Below, one piece after another: positions 41,809 through 52,332 of a stretch of DNA of 64,000 bases (position 1 is its first letter; every line of letters begins with the position of its first letter). Where the stretch lies: positions 124,001 through 188,000 of the forward strand of contig NZ_FYAK01000005.1 in NCBI RefSeq assembly GCF_900185615.1, in the 5' to 3' direction. The notes under the pieces were generated by a model that had not been told where the DNA came from, searched no databases, and was given only the letters and a program-made list of their open reading frames with translations. Position numbers and translations under genes: made by a program. The stretch is from Photobacterium malacitanum. Lineage in GTDB: Bacteria; Pseudomonadota; Gammaproteobacteria; Enterobacterales; Vibrionaceae.

Positions 41809-41838
41809 TTCCCCCCACAAACCACCATCGTGGGGGAA
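41809..41838 (+). terminator. GC-rich hairpin after zapG
   Basis: TTCCCCCCAC (41809-41818) pairs with GTGGGGGAA (41830-41838). Only a short T-rich stretch follows, so termination may be weak. Its right arm overlaps the -35 of the predicted sigmaE promoter of degQ. Confidence 0.6.
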
Positions 41839-41862
41839 CTTAATTCCAGCGAATAAGTCATA
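41835..41862 (+). promoter_or_regulatory. SigmaE (RpoE)-type promoter of degQ
   Basis: A perfect -35, GGAACTT (41835-41841), then 15 bases, then GTCATA (41857-41862) against a -10 consensus close to GTCTAA. Predicted start near 41868, with the GGAG ribosome site at 41880 and degQ at 41891. Confidence 0.65.
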
Positions 41863-41890
41863 CTTTAACTTATTAAGTTGGAGTTACATC

Positions 41891-43261
41891 ATGCGTAAAA
41901 AAAACCTTTTTGTTATTAGCGCATTAGCATTAACGATTAGCGCTCTAATGCCGCCAGTCACTGCCAATGCTGCGTTACCTGTTGCTGTTAATAATCAACC
42001 GATGCCTAGCCTAGCGCCAATGCTTGAGCAAGTAACACCAGCTGTGGTGAGTATCGCGATTGAAGGTAAGCAGGTGTCAAAGCAACAACTACCTGAAGCT
42101 TATCGATTTTTCTTTGGTCCTAATTTTCCTGCCGAACAAATTCAAGAACGCCCTTTTCGCGGCTTAGGTTCTGGAGTGATCATTGATGCCGATAAAGGCT
42201 ACATTGTTACCAACCAGCATGTGATCAATAACGCCGATAAAATACTAGTACAACTCTATGACGGTCATGAAGTCACGGCTAAATTGATTGGCAGTGATAA
42301 AGCATCGGATATTGCCTTACTACAGATACAAACACCTCAAAAACTGACAGCGATTAAATTAGCCAATTCAGATAAATTACGAGTCGGTGATTTTGCGATC
42401 GCGATTGGTAATCCTTTTGGGCTCGGACAAACGGTGACCTCAGGCATAGTATCAGCATTAGGTCGAAGTGGATTGAATCTTGAAAATATTGAAGATTTCA
42501 TTCAGACCGATGCGGCAATCAATAGTGGTAACTCTGGTGGCGCATTGATAAACCTTAACGGTGAGCTGATCGGCATTAATACCGCAATACTAGCCCCTAA
42601 TAAAGGCAATGTTGGGATTGGATTTGCCATTCCATCAAATATGGTCAATAACCTTACCTCACAATTAATTAAATTTGGTCGTGTTCAACGAGGAACCCTT
42701 GGCATTCAAGGTCGTGAACTGACACCAGAACTTGCCAAAACCTTTGGTTATAGCACTAATAAAGGTGCGTTTGTAAACCAAGTTATGCCTAATTCAGCAG
42801 CACAAAAAGCAGGCTTAAAAGCGGGTGATATTATTACTCAAGTCAATGGCAATCCTATTCGCTCATTCAGTGAGTTACGTGCCAAAGTTGCCACGCTTGG
42901 CGCAGGAAAAACATTAACCTTACAAGTTATGCGCAATGGTAAGTTACAACAATTTACGGTGACTCTGGGTGCCAGTGAAAATAATATCGTTAAAGCTGAT
43001 GATATTCACACTAACTTAACCGGTGCCCAACTCACTGATGTTACAGTTAATGGTAAGCCTCACGGCGTTGAAGTAAGTAACGTCTCTCAAGGTTCACTCG
43101 CGGCGCGATCAGGGCTGCGCAAAGGTGATATTATTATTGGGCTCAATCGCACTCCAATTAGTAACCTTAACCAATTGCGTAAACTGTTGCAGCACCCACC
43201 GCAAGTGATCGCCCTTGAAATTCAACGTGGCAATAATGTGTTATATATTATTATTCGTTAA
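41891..43261 (+). CDS. degQ: Periplasmic serine protease DegQ/DegP family
   Basis: Periplasmic HtrA protease and chaperone that clears misfolded envelope proteins. A signal peptide ends at about residue 28 (TANAALP). The catalytic triad is His110 (TNQHV), Asp140 (SDIALLQ) and Ser215 (GNSGGAL). Two PDZ domains cover about residues 255-350 and 365-450. At 456 residues and beside degS it matches DegQ, though the sigmaE-type promoter is more typical of degP. It may fill both roles in this organism. Confidence 0.95.
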   Translation: MRKKNLFVISALALTISALMPPVTANAALPVAVNNQPMPSLAPMLEQVTPAVVSIAIEGKQVSKQQLPEAYRFFFGPNFPAEQIQERPFRGLGSGVIIDADKGYIVTNQHVINNADKILVQLYDGHEVTAKLIGSDKASDIALLQIQTPQKLTAIKLANSDKLRVGDFAIAIGNPFGLGQTVTSGIVSALGRSGLNLENIEDFIQTDAAINSGNSGGALINLNGELIGINTAILAPNKGNVGIGFAIPSNMVNNLTSQLIKFGRVQRGTLGIQGRELTPELAKTFGYSTNKGAFVNQVMPNSAAQKAGLKAGDIITQVNGNPIRSFSELRAKVATLGAGKTLTLQVMRNGKLQQFTVTLGASENNIVKADDIHTNLTGAQLTDVTVNGKPHGVEVSNVSQGSLAARSGLRKGDIIIGLNRTPISNLNQLRKLLQHPPQVIALEIQRGNNVLYIIIR

Positions 43262-43350
43262 CCAGCATTATATTCGCGATCACGACACGAAGAATATTGC
43301 GTTAATTTAACCATTACAATCGTGCCAAAAGTTGGTCTCGCTCTAGAGGG

Positions 43351-43377
43351 GGTGCTATTCTGTTGGCACCTTTTTTA
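43351..43377 (+). terminator. Rho-independent terminator after degQ
   Basis: GGTGC (43351-43355) pairs with GCACC (43366-43370), followed by six T. The stem is short but is extended by flanking G/C. It separates degQ from degS, which starts 32 bases on. Confidence 0.65.
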
Positions 43378-43401
43378 TTTCTCATTTTATAAGGACAGTT
43401 A

Positions 43402-44478
43402 ATGCTGGCATTTCTTGGTCGCTCTATTGCTCTTGGCCTGATTACTGCAATTATAGTGCTGATTGCCGTCCCTGATTTACGTCCAACGACGCCAGTGTCC
43501 TTATCATTACCCGATAACGGTTCAACCCCACTCTCTTTTAATTATGCCGTTCGCCGTGCTTCACCAGCCGTGGTTAATATTTATAATCGCCGCTATGACA
43601 ACAGTAATAGCGAAGAACGTGAACTACGTACTCAAGGGTTAGGATCTGGCGTTATCATGAGTGATAAAGGCTATATCGTCACTAATTACCATGTGGTTGC
43701 CCATGCAGATCAAATCATTGTTGCTCTGCAAGATGGCCGTGTTCTTAATGCGCAATTGATCGGTTTAGATCAATTGACCGATCTGGCGGTATTAAAAATT
43801 AATGCCGATAATTTACCGGTCATTCCTGTTAACCCACAATATAAAGCCGCCGTTGGTGACGTGGTACTGGCAATCGGTAACCCTTACAATCTCGGTCAAA
43901 CCACAACCTTTGGTATCATCTCAGCCACTGGCCGATCAGGTATGAGTTTCTATGGCCCGCAAGATTTTCTGCAAACGGATGCTGCGATTAATAAAGGTAA
44001 TTCTGGCGGTGCATTAGTCAATACTCGCGGTGAATTAGTCGGTATTAATACCGCCTCTTTCCAACAGGCTACTAATATCGAAACCTATGGTATTTCATTC
44101 GCTATTCCGTATCAGCTAACAATTAAGATCATGCAAAAGTTAATTGCTGATGGTCGCGTGATTCGTGGTTGGATCGGTATTCAAGGGCGTGAAATCAACC
44201 CATTAATGGCACGGCTTTATGATGTAGCCAAGGTCAATGGCATTATCGTTGATGGTATGGATCCAACTGGTCCGGCGTCAAAAGCAGGATTTAAGAAAAA
44301 TGATATTGTGATTGAAATTGCAGGTAAAGAAGTCACTAATGTTCAAAGTGTGCGTGACATCGTGACAGATATTCGCCCTGGTACACATATTCAAGTAAAA
44401 ATATTACGTAACGGTAAACCGATGATGATTCCGGTCACTGTTGCTAATCGACCACCAATGGCGAACCCACCCAAATAG
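43402..44478 (+). CDS. degS: Inner-membrane stress-sensor protease DegS
   Basis: Membrane-anchored HtrA protease that senses unfolded outer-membrane porins through its PDZ domain and cleaves RseA, the first cut in sigmaE release. One N-terminal anchor (residues 4-23) replaces a signal peptide. The triad is His97 (TNYHV), Asp127 (TDLAVL) and Ser201 (GNSGGALV). A single PDZ domain covers about residues 250-345. The length is 358 residues. AAGGACAG precedes the start. Confidence 0.96.
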   Translation: MLAFLGRSIALGLITAIIVLIAVPDLRPTTPVSLSLPDNGSTPLSFNYAVRRASPAVVNIYNRRYDNSNSEERELRTQGLGSGVIMSDKGYIVTNYHVVAHADQIIVALQDGRVLNAQLIGLDQLTDLAVLKINADNLPVIPVNPQYKAAVGDVVLAIGNPYNLGQTTTFGIISATGRSGMSFYGPQDFLQTDAAINKGNSGGALVNTRGELVGINTASFQQATNIETYGISFAIPYQLTIKIMQKLIADGRVIRGWIGIQGREINPLMARLYDVAKVNGIIVDGMDPTGPASKAGFKKNDIVIEIAGKEVTNVQSVRDIVTDIRPGTHIQVKILRNGKPMMIPVTVANRPPMANPPK

Positions 44479-44492
44479 CCAAGCAGCAGCAA

Positions 44493-44527
44493 TAAAAAAA
44501 ACCTCGTACAATGTACGAGGTTTTTTG
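44493..44527. terminator. Bidirectional terminator between degS and murA
   Basis: ACCTCGTACA (44501-44510) and TGTACGAGGT (44512-44521) are near-perfect inverted arms with an A-run before and a T-run after. Confidence 0.9.
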
Positions 44528-44548
44528 TTTTTAGCTAACCTAAAAGGT

Positions 44549-45811
<1,263 letters not shown>

Positions 45812-45819
45812 TTAGCTCT

Positions 45820-46074
45820 CTATAACGACATTAATTTTTTATCACGCGCCCACTCTTCAGGCGTGTATGTTTTAATACTTAACGCGTGAATGTCGTTTGC
45901 AGCAATACGATCCATTAATGGACCATAAATTGTTTGTTGTTTCTTAACGCGGCTCATGCCGTCAAATAATGTACCCACAGCAATCACTTGGTAGTGGCTA
46001 CCTTCGCCTGTAACGATGACTTCATCGACATCTAAAGCGGCTTCTAGAATTTGTTTAATCTCAGAGATTTCCAC
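45820..46074 (-). CDS. ibaG: BolA-family protein IbaG
   Basis: BolA-type protein (formerly YrbA) that binds monothiol glutaredoxin with a shared 2Fe-2S cluster and is linked to acid stress and envelope in Vibrio and E. coli. The 84 residues have the BolA core with [19 protein letters not shown] and the [12 protein letters not shown] helix; His in GSHYQ and His in [15 protein letters not shown] are possible cluster ligands. It lies between mlaB and murA, the usual place. Confidence 0.95.
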   Translation of the reverse strand: MEISEIKQILEAALDVDEVIVTGEGSHYQVIAVGTLFDGMSRVKKQQTIYGPLMDRIAANDIHALSIKTYTPEEWARDKKLMSL

Positions 46075-46093
46075 GAGCTATCCTCTCTACAAC

Positions 46094-46405
46094 TTACTCC
46101 ATGCAAGCTGTTAACATTGATTCGATATGGCTTAAGCGAAACAGCGTCTTAAGCTCTTGAGGGATATTATGTAACATCACGTTACTTCCCGTTTGCTTAA
46201 GTTGCTGGCACAAATGCAGCAACATTACCATGCCAGCCGAGTCTACTCGAGACAAGTCAGCAAGATCGAGTGTTAACTGCTTATTATGTGGCATCCATTG
46301 GTTTCTTTGGCGCCAAAAAGCAGGCACTGTGTCACGATCTAGCGCCCCTGACAAGCGGTATTGCCCATCAGCAATAACTTGCCAACTAATCTGATTAACA
46401 GCCAT
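46094..46405 (-). CDS. mlaB: Phospholipid transport STAS protein MlaB
   Basis: Cytoplasmic STAS-domain subunit of the MlaFEDB complex, bound to MlaF. The 103 residues include the STAS signature DLADLSRVDSAGMVMLLHLCQQ (shown in parts as LSRVDSAGMVML). Thr/Ser at the conserved serine position is retained as Ser in DSAG. It follows mlaC by two bases. Confidence 0.92.
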   Translation of the reverse strand: MAVNQISWQVIADGQYRLSGALDRDTVPAFWRQRNQWMPHNKQLTLDLADLSRVDSAGMVMLLHLCQQLKQTGSNVMLHNIPQELKTLFRLSHIESMLTACME

Positions 46406-46407
46406 GA

Positions 46408-47043
46408 TTAGTTGTTCTCAATCTGAATCGGTTTCGCTGCCAAATCACGTAAACTTTGTGTCACCGCATCAATACCTTTGGTGCGTAATTGACCACTCCA
46501 TTCACTTTGCTTCGTTGAAAGCATACTGACACCTTCAGCTACCATGTCAAATCCCTGCCATTCTTTAGTTTTTTTATTCAAACGTAATTTGAAATCAAGA
46601 CGAATAGGCGGACGTTGCGGATCAATAATATCCACTCGAACCGAAATAATACTGCGATCAGCAGGCACAGGTTTAGGTGATTCTAACTCGATTTTTTGAT
46701 CAGTATATTGAGTAAGCACTTGTGCATAAGATGCCACTAAGTAATCAGTGAAAGCCGCAGTAAAGGCATCACGTTGCTCAGCAGTTGTATTACGTAAATT
46801 AGCCCCTAAGACTTTGTATGCGGCATAACGGGTATTAATATAAGGCAATAATTCTTGCTTAACGATCACTCGAAGTTCTTCAGGATTAGCTTGAATTTTT
46901 TTCTGTTCTGCTTTTAAAGTACCAAACAAATGTGCTGATACTTTATCCATCATTTGATAAGGATTAGTCTGATCAATGGTTGCAGCTTGTGCCAACATCG
47001 GAACAGCAAGCAAACACAGCATTAAGCCACGTATAAGTTTCAT
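46408..47043 (-). CDS. mlaC: Periplasmic phospholipid carrier MlaC
   Basis: Soluble periplasmic protein shuttling phospholipid between the outer-membrane MlaA and the MlaFEDB complex. From ATG 47043 a clear signal peptide is present (MKLIRGLMLCLLAVPMLAQA, cleavage near residue 20). The start follows GAGGAG. The frame opens five codons earlier, but that stretch is the ribosome site itself. The mature Tol_Tol_Ttg2 domain covers most of 211 residues. Confidence 0.95.
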   Translation of the reverse strand: MKLIRGLMLCLLAVPMLAQAATIDQTNPYQMMDKVSAHLFGTLKAEQKKIQANPEELRVIVKQELLPYINTRYAAYKVLGANLRNTTAEQRDAFTAAFTDYLVASYAQVLTQYTDQKIELESPKPVPADRSIISVRVDIIDPQRPPIRLDFKLRLNKKTKEWQGFDMVAEGVSMLSTKQSEWSGQLRTKGIDAVTQSLRDLAAKPIQIENN

Positions 47044-47057
47044 GGTGGTTCTCCTCA

Positions 47058-47534
47058 TTATTTCTTATCACCGCCAAGGCTGTACAGCACTTGACCAATC
47101 ATATCTTCTAATACTAATGCAGATTTAGTGTCTTCAATTAAATCTCCGTTATGTAGCATTTCAGTATCGCTATCAATAAATCCAGGACGAATACCTAAGT
47201 ACTGCTCACCCAATAAGCCAGAGGTTAAAATCGATGCTGAACTGGTTTCAGGAAAATAACCAAACTTTTTATTGATAGCTAAGGTCACAATCGGTACATA
47301 AGTCTGTTTATCTAACGTAATCGACGTCACTTCACCGACGTTAACTCCGCCCACCTTGACTGGAGAACGTACTTTTAAGCCACCAATATTGTCAAAGTGC
47401 GCCTTTAGGGTATAAGTTTCTGTACTACCAAAACTTTGAACATTAGCGACTTTAAACGCCAATACTAATAAAGCACTGATGCCGGCCAGCATAAATACAC
47501 CAACCCACAATTCTAATCGTCTATTTTGTTGCAT
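47058..47534 (-). CDS. mlaD: MCE-domain protein MlaD
   Basis: Hexameric periplasmic ring subunit of the MlaFEDB transporter. One N-terminal membrane span (LWVGVFMLAGISALLVLAFKV, about residues 9-28) precedes the MCE domain (about 35-115; HFDNIGGLKVRSPVKVGGVNVGEV-like, with LLGEQYLGI). The length is 158 residues. It follows mlaE by 54 bases. Confidence 0.96.
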   Translation of the reverse strand: MQQNRRLELWVGVFMLAGISALLVLAFKVANVQSFGSTETYTLKAHFDNIGGLKVRSPVKVGGVNVGEVTSITLDKQTYVPIVTLAINKKFGYFPETSSASILTSGLLGEQYLGIRPGFIDSDTEMLHNGDLIEDTKSALVLEDMIGQVLYSLGGDKK

Positions 47535-47588
47535 TATCTTTATCCATCTAATTTTATGCCGTCGTTATAGATGCGGCTAAGTGAATGT

Positions 47589-48371
47589 TTAGCTACCAAA
47601 CATTAGTGCAGTTAACACAAAATCAAGTCCTAATACCGCTAATGATGAATTAACCACGGTACGGGTTGTCGCACGACTGATCCCCTCAGAGGTTGGTACA
47701 GCATCATAGCCATTAAAGACAGCAATCCATGTTATTACGATAGCAAATACCACCGATTTGATAATGCTATTACCAATATCAGTACTGAAATCAACCGATG
47801 ATTGCATCACCGACCAAAAACTGCCGTAATCGATCCCTTTCCAATCAACACCGACTAATTGTGCGCCCCAAAGTCCAATTAAAGAGAACATCAGCGCTAA
47901 CAATGGCATTGAAATAACCCCAGCCCAAAAACGAGGGGCAATCACACGCCGCAGCGGATCAACCGCCATCATTTCCATACTTGATAATTGCTCGGTAGTT
48001 TTCATTAAGCCAATTTCAGCGGTTAATGCAGAGCCTGCACGTCCGGCAAATAATAGTGCCGTCACCACCGGCCCCAATTCACGCAATAACGATAATGCCA
48101 CCATTTGACCAAGGCTGGTTTCAGCACCGTAACCGGCTAATACCAGATAACCTTGCAGGCTCAATACCATACCGATAAATAATCCCGACACTAAAATAAT
48201 CGCCATTGATAACACGCCAACTGAATACAGTTGTCTGATCAATAATGGCAACATTTTTATCGGTTGTGGCTTACATACTAGTGCGCCGTATAACATCAAA
48301 CTTGCACGGCCGCAGGCTTGACACTTTTCGATAGTCGCTCGTCCCAATTGGGAAATCGCATCAATTATCAT
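47589..48371 (-). CDS. mlaE: Phospholipid transport permease MlaE
   Basis: Integral membrane permease of the Mla complex. From ATG 48371 the product has 260 residues, equal to E. coli MlaE, beginning [27 protein letters not shown]. The longer frame would start with GTG at 48401 and is less likely. The permease signature includes [27 protein letters not shown] (core [14 protein letters not shown]) with several membrane helices. Confidence 0.94.
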   Translation of the reverse strand: MIIDAISQLGRATIEKCQACGRASLMLYGALVCKPQPIKMLPLLIRQLYSVGVLSMAIILVSGLFIGMVLSLQGYLVLAGYGAETSLGQMVALSLLRELGPVVTALLFAGRAGSALTAEIGLMKTTEQLSSMEMMAVDPLRRVIAPRFWAGVISMPLLALMFSLIGLWGAQLVGVDWKGIDYGSFWSVMQSSVDFSTDIGNSIIKSVVFAIVITWIAVFNGYDAVPTSEGISRATTRTVVNSSLAVLGLDFVLTALMFGS

Positions 48372-48435
48372 TTTTTGCTCATATTCTCTGTTGTCATGCA
48401 CCGCGACCCTAATGCCAATCAGTGCGCTACATTAA

Positions 48436-49236
48436 TTAACCGAATAAATCATCACCTAACGGCTGCGCTGGGAATTGAAATGGTACCGGACCATCTGCAT
48501 CGCCATCTAAAAATTGACGTACTTGAGGGTTGGTATCTGCGCGCAATTGATCTGGCGTACCACTACCAATAATCTTACCGCCAGAGAGGATATAGACATG
48601 ATCTGCAATACTCATCACTTCAGGCACATCATGCGATACGATCACTGAGGTAATATTTAACGCCTGATTAAGATCACGAATTAATTTTACCAGCACGCCC
48701 ATTGTGATTGGGTCTTGGCCAACAAAAGGTTCGTCATACATCATTAAATCAGGATCAAGCGCAATCGCACGTGCCAATGCAGCTCGCCGTGCCATACCAC
48801 CCGATAACTCATTGGGCATCAATTGTGCAGCACCGCGTAAGCCAACCGCCTCTAATTTTAGTAGCACTAAAGTTCGCAATAAATCTTCAGGTAACTGAGT
48901 ATGTTCTCGTAACGGAAATGCGACATTATCGAACACCGTCATATCAGTAAATAATGCTCCAGATTGAAATAACATACTCATGCGCTTACGAGCTTGATAA
49001 AGTTCGCTGCGACGCAAGGTCGGAATATTCCATTGATCAAACCACACTTCACCATTGTCGGGCGCTATCTGGCCACCGATTAAGCGCAATAAGGTCGTTT
49101 TACCGATACCTGACGGTCCCATGATCGCGGTGACTTTTCCACGTGGAATATCAAGGCTAATATCATCAAAAATAAACCGCTCACCACGCGTGAAGGTCAT
49201 ATTTTTAATCGAAACAAGTACATCATCATTGAGCAT
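48436..49236 (-). CDS. mlaF: Phospholipid transport ATPase MlaF
   Basis: ABC ATPase of the MlaFEDB complex. Walker A GPSGIGKT is at about residues 40-47. The signature LSGGMARRAALARA and Walker B LMMYDEPFVGQDP are intact. The length is 266 residues. GAGAGG lies about 12 bases before the start, a long spacing. It is the first gene of mlaFEDCB-ibaG-murA and divergent from yrbG. Confidence 0.96.
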   Translation of the reverse strand: MLNDDVLVSIKNMTFTRGERFIFDDISLDIPRGKVTAIMGPSGIGKTTLLRLIGGQIAPDNGEVWFDQWNIPTLRRSELYQARKRMSMLFQSGALFTDMTVFDNVAFPLREHTQLPEDLLRTLVLLKLEAVGLRGAAQLMPNELSGGMARRAALARAIALDPDLMMYDEPFVGQDPITMGVLVKLIRDLNQALNITSVIVSHDVPEVMSIADHVYILSGGKIIGSGTPDQLRADTNPQVRQFLDGDADGPVPFQFPAQPLGDDLFG

Positions 49237-49764
49237 TATATTTAGGTTACCTCTCGCTAACTAGCTTGCATAAGCGATGAATATTGATGTTATTTGACAC
49301 AATAGCGCTGTAAGCCACTTGATAATAAATAACTTAAAAATAATCAGTGTATATCATAAAAAAGAGCGCTGATAATAGGAGGAATTAGCAGCCAACTCAA
49401 CCTAAGCGAGGTTTTATCGCACTTAAATAGCGAATTTTTATTAAAAATAATACATTTGCGACAAAAGCGACATTAACTGGACAAATTCAACCGAAAACCA
49501 ATTAAACCGATGCTAACCACACACAATAAAACATCGTTTTAAAAGTATAAACAACCACGGCCTAATTTGCAGCCTTAATCCGCTTTAATTCAGTTGCTGT
49601 TAATCAAGCCCGTCGTCATAAAACCGTTTCAAGATGATAATTAGTATTGGCTTATGCTTCCCTTTTGCATGAGTTAACGTCAAAATTAGCAACTCAAATT
49701 GGAAATCTCTCATCAATTGATTGAAATTCACTATTTTAGCGAGTCATACTGAAAAGGAATTAAC
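49237..49764. other. 528-base AT-rich divergent intergenic region
   Basis: Lies between mlaF (minus) and yrbG (plus) and must carry both promoters. It contains no open frame worth calling, no terminator and no array. GGAGGAATTAGCAG at about 49377-49390 looks like a ribosome-binding site but no start codon follows at usable distance. A small RNA gene cannot be excluded. Confidence 0.5.
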
Positions 49765-50724
49765 ATGCTAGAAGCCATTGTGTTGCTCTGTGTCGGGTTA
49801 GCTTTACTGGTGTGGAGTGCCGATAGATTAGTATATGGCGCGGCCGCATTAGCGAAAAATTTTGGGGTCGCACCACTGGTTATCGGTATGACTATTCTTG
49901 CCATGGGCTCCTCAGCACCAGAAATGATGGTGTCGGCGACAGCAGCACTTGCTGATAAAACTGATACTGCCGTTGGTAATGTATTAGGGTCAAACATTGC
50001 TAATATTGCACTAATTCTTGGTATTACAGCCATCATCAAACCCTTAAGCATTAGTTCGACCATTATTCGCCGTGAATTGCCGATCATGCTTGGAGTGACG
50101 GTTATTGCTGGGGCTATTTTATGGGATAACTATTTAAGCCGTAATGAAGGGATTATTCTTGCGGTACTGTTTGGCATTTTCTTAATCGTGATGATGAAAA
50201 TAAGCCGTAATAGCACCAGTGATCCTTTAATTGAAGAGCAACAAGCAGAGATTCCAACAGGCGTGAGTAACACCAAAGCGATTATTTGGGTTTTGATTGG
50301 CTTAGGGATTTTATTATACTCATCAGACATGGTGGTAGGCTCTGCGGTTACTATCGCTAAATACTTTGGAATGAGTGATTTAGTGATTGGTTTAACCATT
50401 ATTGCCGTAGGTACCAGTCTACCTGAACTGGCAGCATCAGTAGCGAGCGTCTTTAAAGGCGAAGATGATATGGCTGTGGGTAATATCATTGGCTCTAATA
50501 TTTTTAATATATTAGCGGTCATGGGTATTCCTGGATTACTCAATCCATCCGCATTAAGCCCATTAGCGATGGATCGTGACTTTTATGTTATGTTGGCAAT
50601 TTCAATTCTATTACTGGTAATGGCTCTCGGTAAACGCCGCCAAATTAATCGAGTTGAAGGCGGTATCTTGGTCATTTGTTTTGTCGCTTATCAAGCTTTC
50701 TTATTTCTAAATGTTGCCGCATAA
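49765..50724 (+). CDS. yrbG: Calcium/sodium:cation antiporter family protein YrbG
   Basis: Inner-membrane protein of the CaCA superfamily. Two internally homologous halves each carry the alpha-repeat motif, GSSAPEMMVSATAAL (about residues 48-62) and GTSLPELAASVASV (about 210-225), with the conserved Glu for cation binding. The length is 319 residues with about ten spans. AAAGGAA precedes the start. It heads the yrbG-kdsD-lpt run, as in E. coli. The transported ion in this organism is not known. Confidence 0.94.
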   Translation: MLEAIVLLCVGLALLVWSADRLVYGAAALAKNFGVAPLVIGMTILAMGSSAPEMMVSATAALADKTDTAVGNVLGSNIANIALILGITAIIKPLSISSTIIRRELPIMLGVTVIAGAILWDNYLSRNEGIILAVLFGIFLIVMMKISRNSTSDPLIEEQQAEIPTGVSNTKAIIWVLIGLGILLYSSDMVVGSAVTIAKYFGMSDLVIGLTIIAVGTSLPELAASVASVFKGEDDMAVGNIIGSNIFNILAVMGIPGLLNPSALSPLAMDRDFYVMLAISILLLVMALGKRRQINRVEGGILVICFVAYQAFLFLNVAA

Positions 50725-50739
50725 CAGGAGCACTCACTG

Positions 50740-51711
50740 ATGTCTGGTCAATTCGATTTTTGCAGCCATGGTAAAAAAGTACTTGATACTGAGTTACAAG
50801 CCCTTGAAAAAATTCGTCATTACATTGATAACAGCTTTACTCTTGCGTGTGAATTAATCCTCCATTGCCAAGGTAAAGTGATCGTTATGGGAATGGGAAA
50901 ATCAGGTCATATTGGACGTAAAATAGCAGCAACATTGGCCAGTACAGGAACGCCAGCTTTCTTTGTTCACCCCGGTGAAGCTAGCCACGGCGACCTTGGT
51001 ATGATCAAAAAAAGTGATGTTGTAATTGCGATTTCAAACTCAGGTGAAGCGACGGAAATTCTCGCATTACTGCCGGTCATTAAACGCCTTGGCATTGCGA
51101 TGATCAGCATGACGGGTCAACCTGAGTCTAGCATGGCTAAAATGGCACAAGTGAACCTTCAAGTAACCGTCGATAAAGAAGCTTGTCCGTTAAATCTGGC
51201 GCCAACCTCAAGCACCACAGCCACCCTTGTCATGGGAGATGCGGTTGCGATTGCAGTGATGGAAGCTCGCGGATTTACTGCTGATGATTTTGCGCTGTCT
51301 CATCCAGGTGGTGCGTTAGGTCGCAAATTATTACTTCGCATTGCTGATGTAATGCACAGCGGTGAGTTACTGCCTATGATTGAAGAACATGCCAGTATTA
51401 AAGATGCGCTGTTAGAAATATCGCACAAAGGCCTAGGAATGACAGCAATTGTTGATCATAACCAACAATTACGTGGTATTTTTACTGATGGTGATTTACG
51501 ACGCTTATTGGATAATCATATTGATATTCATAACACCAGTATTGGCGAAGTCATGTCAAGCAACCCACAAACAATTTCACCACAACTATTAGCCGCAGAA
51601 GGGCTAAAATTAATGGAAGATAACAAGATTAATGGCTTATTGGTGACCGAAAACAACCAATTAGTCGGGGCGCTCAATATGCACGATTTGCTTAAAGCCG
51701 GTGTCATGTAA
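50740..51711 (+). CDS. kdsD: Arabinose-5-phosphate isomerase KdsD
   Basis: Makes D-arabinose 5-phosphate from ribulose 5-phosphate for Kdo synthesis. An N-terminal SIS domain (GMGKSGHIGRKIAATLAST, ISNSGEATEIL) is followed by two CBS domains (about residues 205-320). HPGGALGRKLL links them. The length is 323 residues. The ribosome-binding site is GGAG. It is followed directly by lptC, with kdsC missing. Confidence 0.95.
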   Translation: MSGQFDFCSHGKKVLDTELQALEKIRHYIDNSFTLACELILHCQGKVIVMGMGKSGHIGRKIAATLASTGTPAFFVHPGEASHGDLGMIKKSDVVIAISNSGEATEILALLPVIKRLGIAMISMTGQPESSMAKMAQVNLQVTVDKEACPLNLAPTSSTTATLVMGDAVAIAVMEARGFTADDFALSHPGGALGRKLLLRIADVMHSGELLPMIEEHASIKDALLEISHKGLGMTAIVDHNQQLRGIFTDGDLRRLLDNHIDIHNTSIGEVMSSNPQTISPQLLAAEGLKLMEDNKINGLLVTENNQLVGALNMHDLLKAGVM

Positions 51712-51768
51712 CGCTTTGTATACCCAACAATTATCGGTAACACCTAAAGACAATAAAGGCTTAAGTCT

Positions 51769-52332
51769 ATGACTTTTAAAAAGCTATTCTATGTACTGTT
51801 AATGATTATCTGTGCATGGCTCGGCTACTATCTGCTTGAACAACATTGGCGACAAGATGTTCAAGTCAAACCTAATGACGAAAAACCAATGTTTATTGGT
51901 AATAAAGTCAGTAACACTAGCTTTGATTTAAAAGGCATTCGTCAATATCAAATTGATGCCGACCATCTTGAACATTTCAACGTCAGTGGCATCACAACGT
52001 TTACTAAACCCGTATTGTGGGTGTTTAAACAAGGTCAAAATGCAGAATGGCGAGTAAGCGCTAACACCGCCAAGCTAGAACAAGATAAAATCCTGCATTT
52101 ACAAGGTAATGTACGTATTTTTAATTTATTGCCTGACTCTGATATTCAGGTTATCAAAACCGATAATCTACGCTTAAATTTAGTCAATAAAGATTTTGAT
52201 ACCAAAGATCATGTCATTATCAATGGCCCTGTTTTTCAAAATGAAGGCGATGGCATGAAAGGCAATATGAATCGCAATGTGGCTACTCTTCTAAAAAATG
52301 TAAAAGGTAGATATGAACCGACTAAAAATTAG
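51769..52332 (+). CDS. lptC: LPS export inner-membrane protein LptC
   Basis: Bitopic protein that passes LPS from LptBFG to LptA. An N-terminal anchor (FYVLLMIICAWLGYYLLEQ, about residues 7-25) is followed by the periplasmic beta-jellyroll. The length is 187 residues. Its end overlaps lptA by 20 bases. The start follows kdsD by 57 bases, a gap too short for kdsC. Confidence 0.95.
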   Translation: MTFKKLFYVLLMIICAWLGYYLLEQHWRQDVQVKPNDEKPMFIGNKVSNTSFDLKGIRQYQIDADHLEHFNVSGITTFTKPVLWVFKQGQNAEWRVSANTAKLEQDKILHLQGNVRIFNLLPDSDIQVIKTDNLRLNLVNKDFDTKDHVIINGPVFQNEGDGMKGNMNRNVATLLKNVKGRYEPTKN

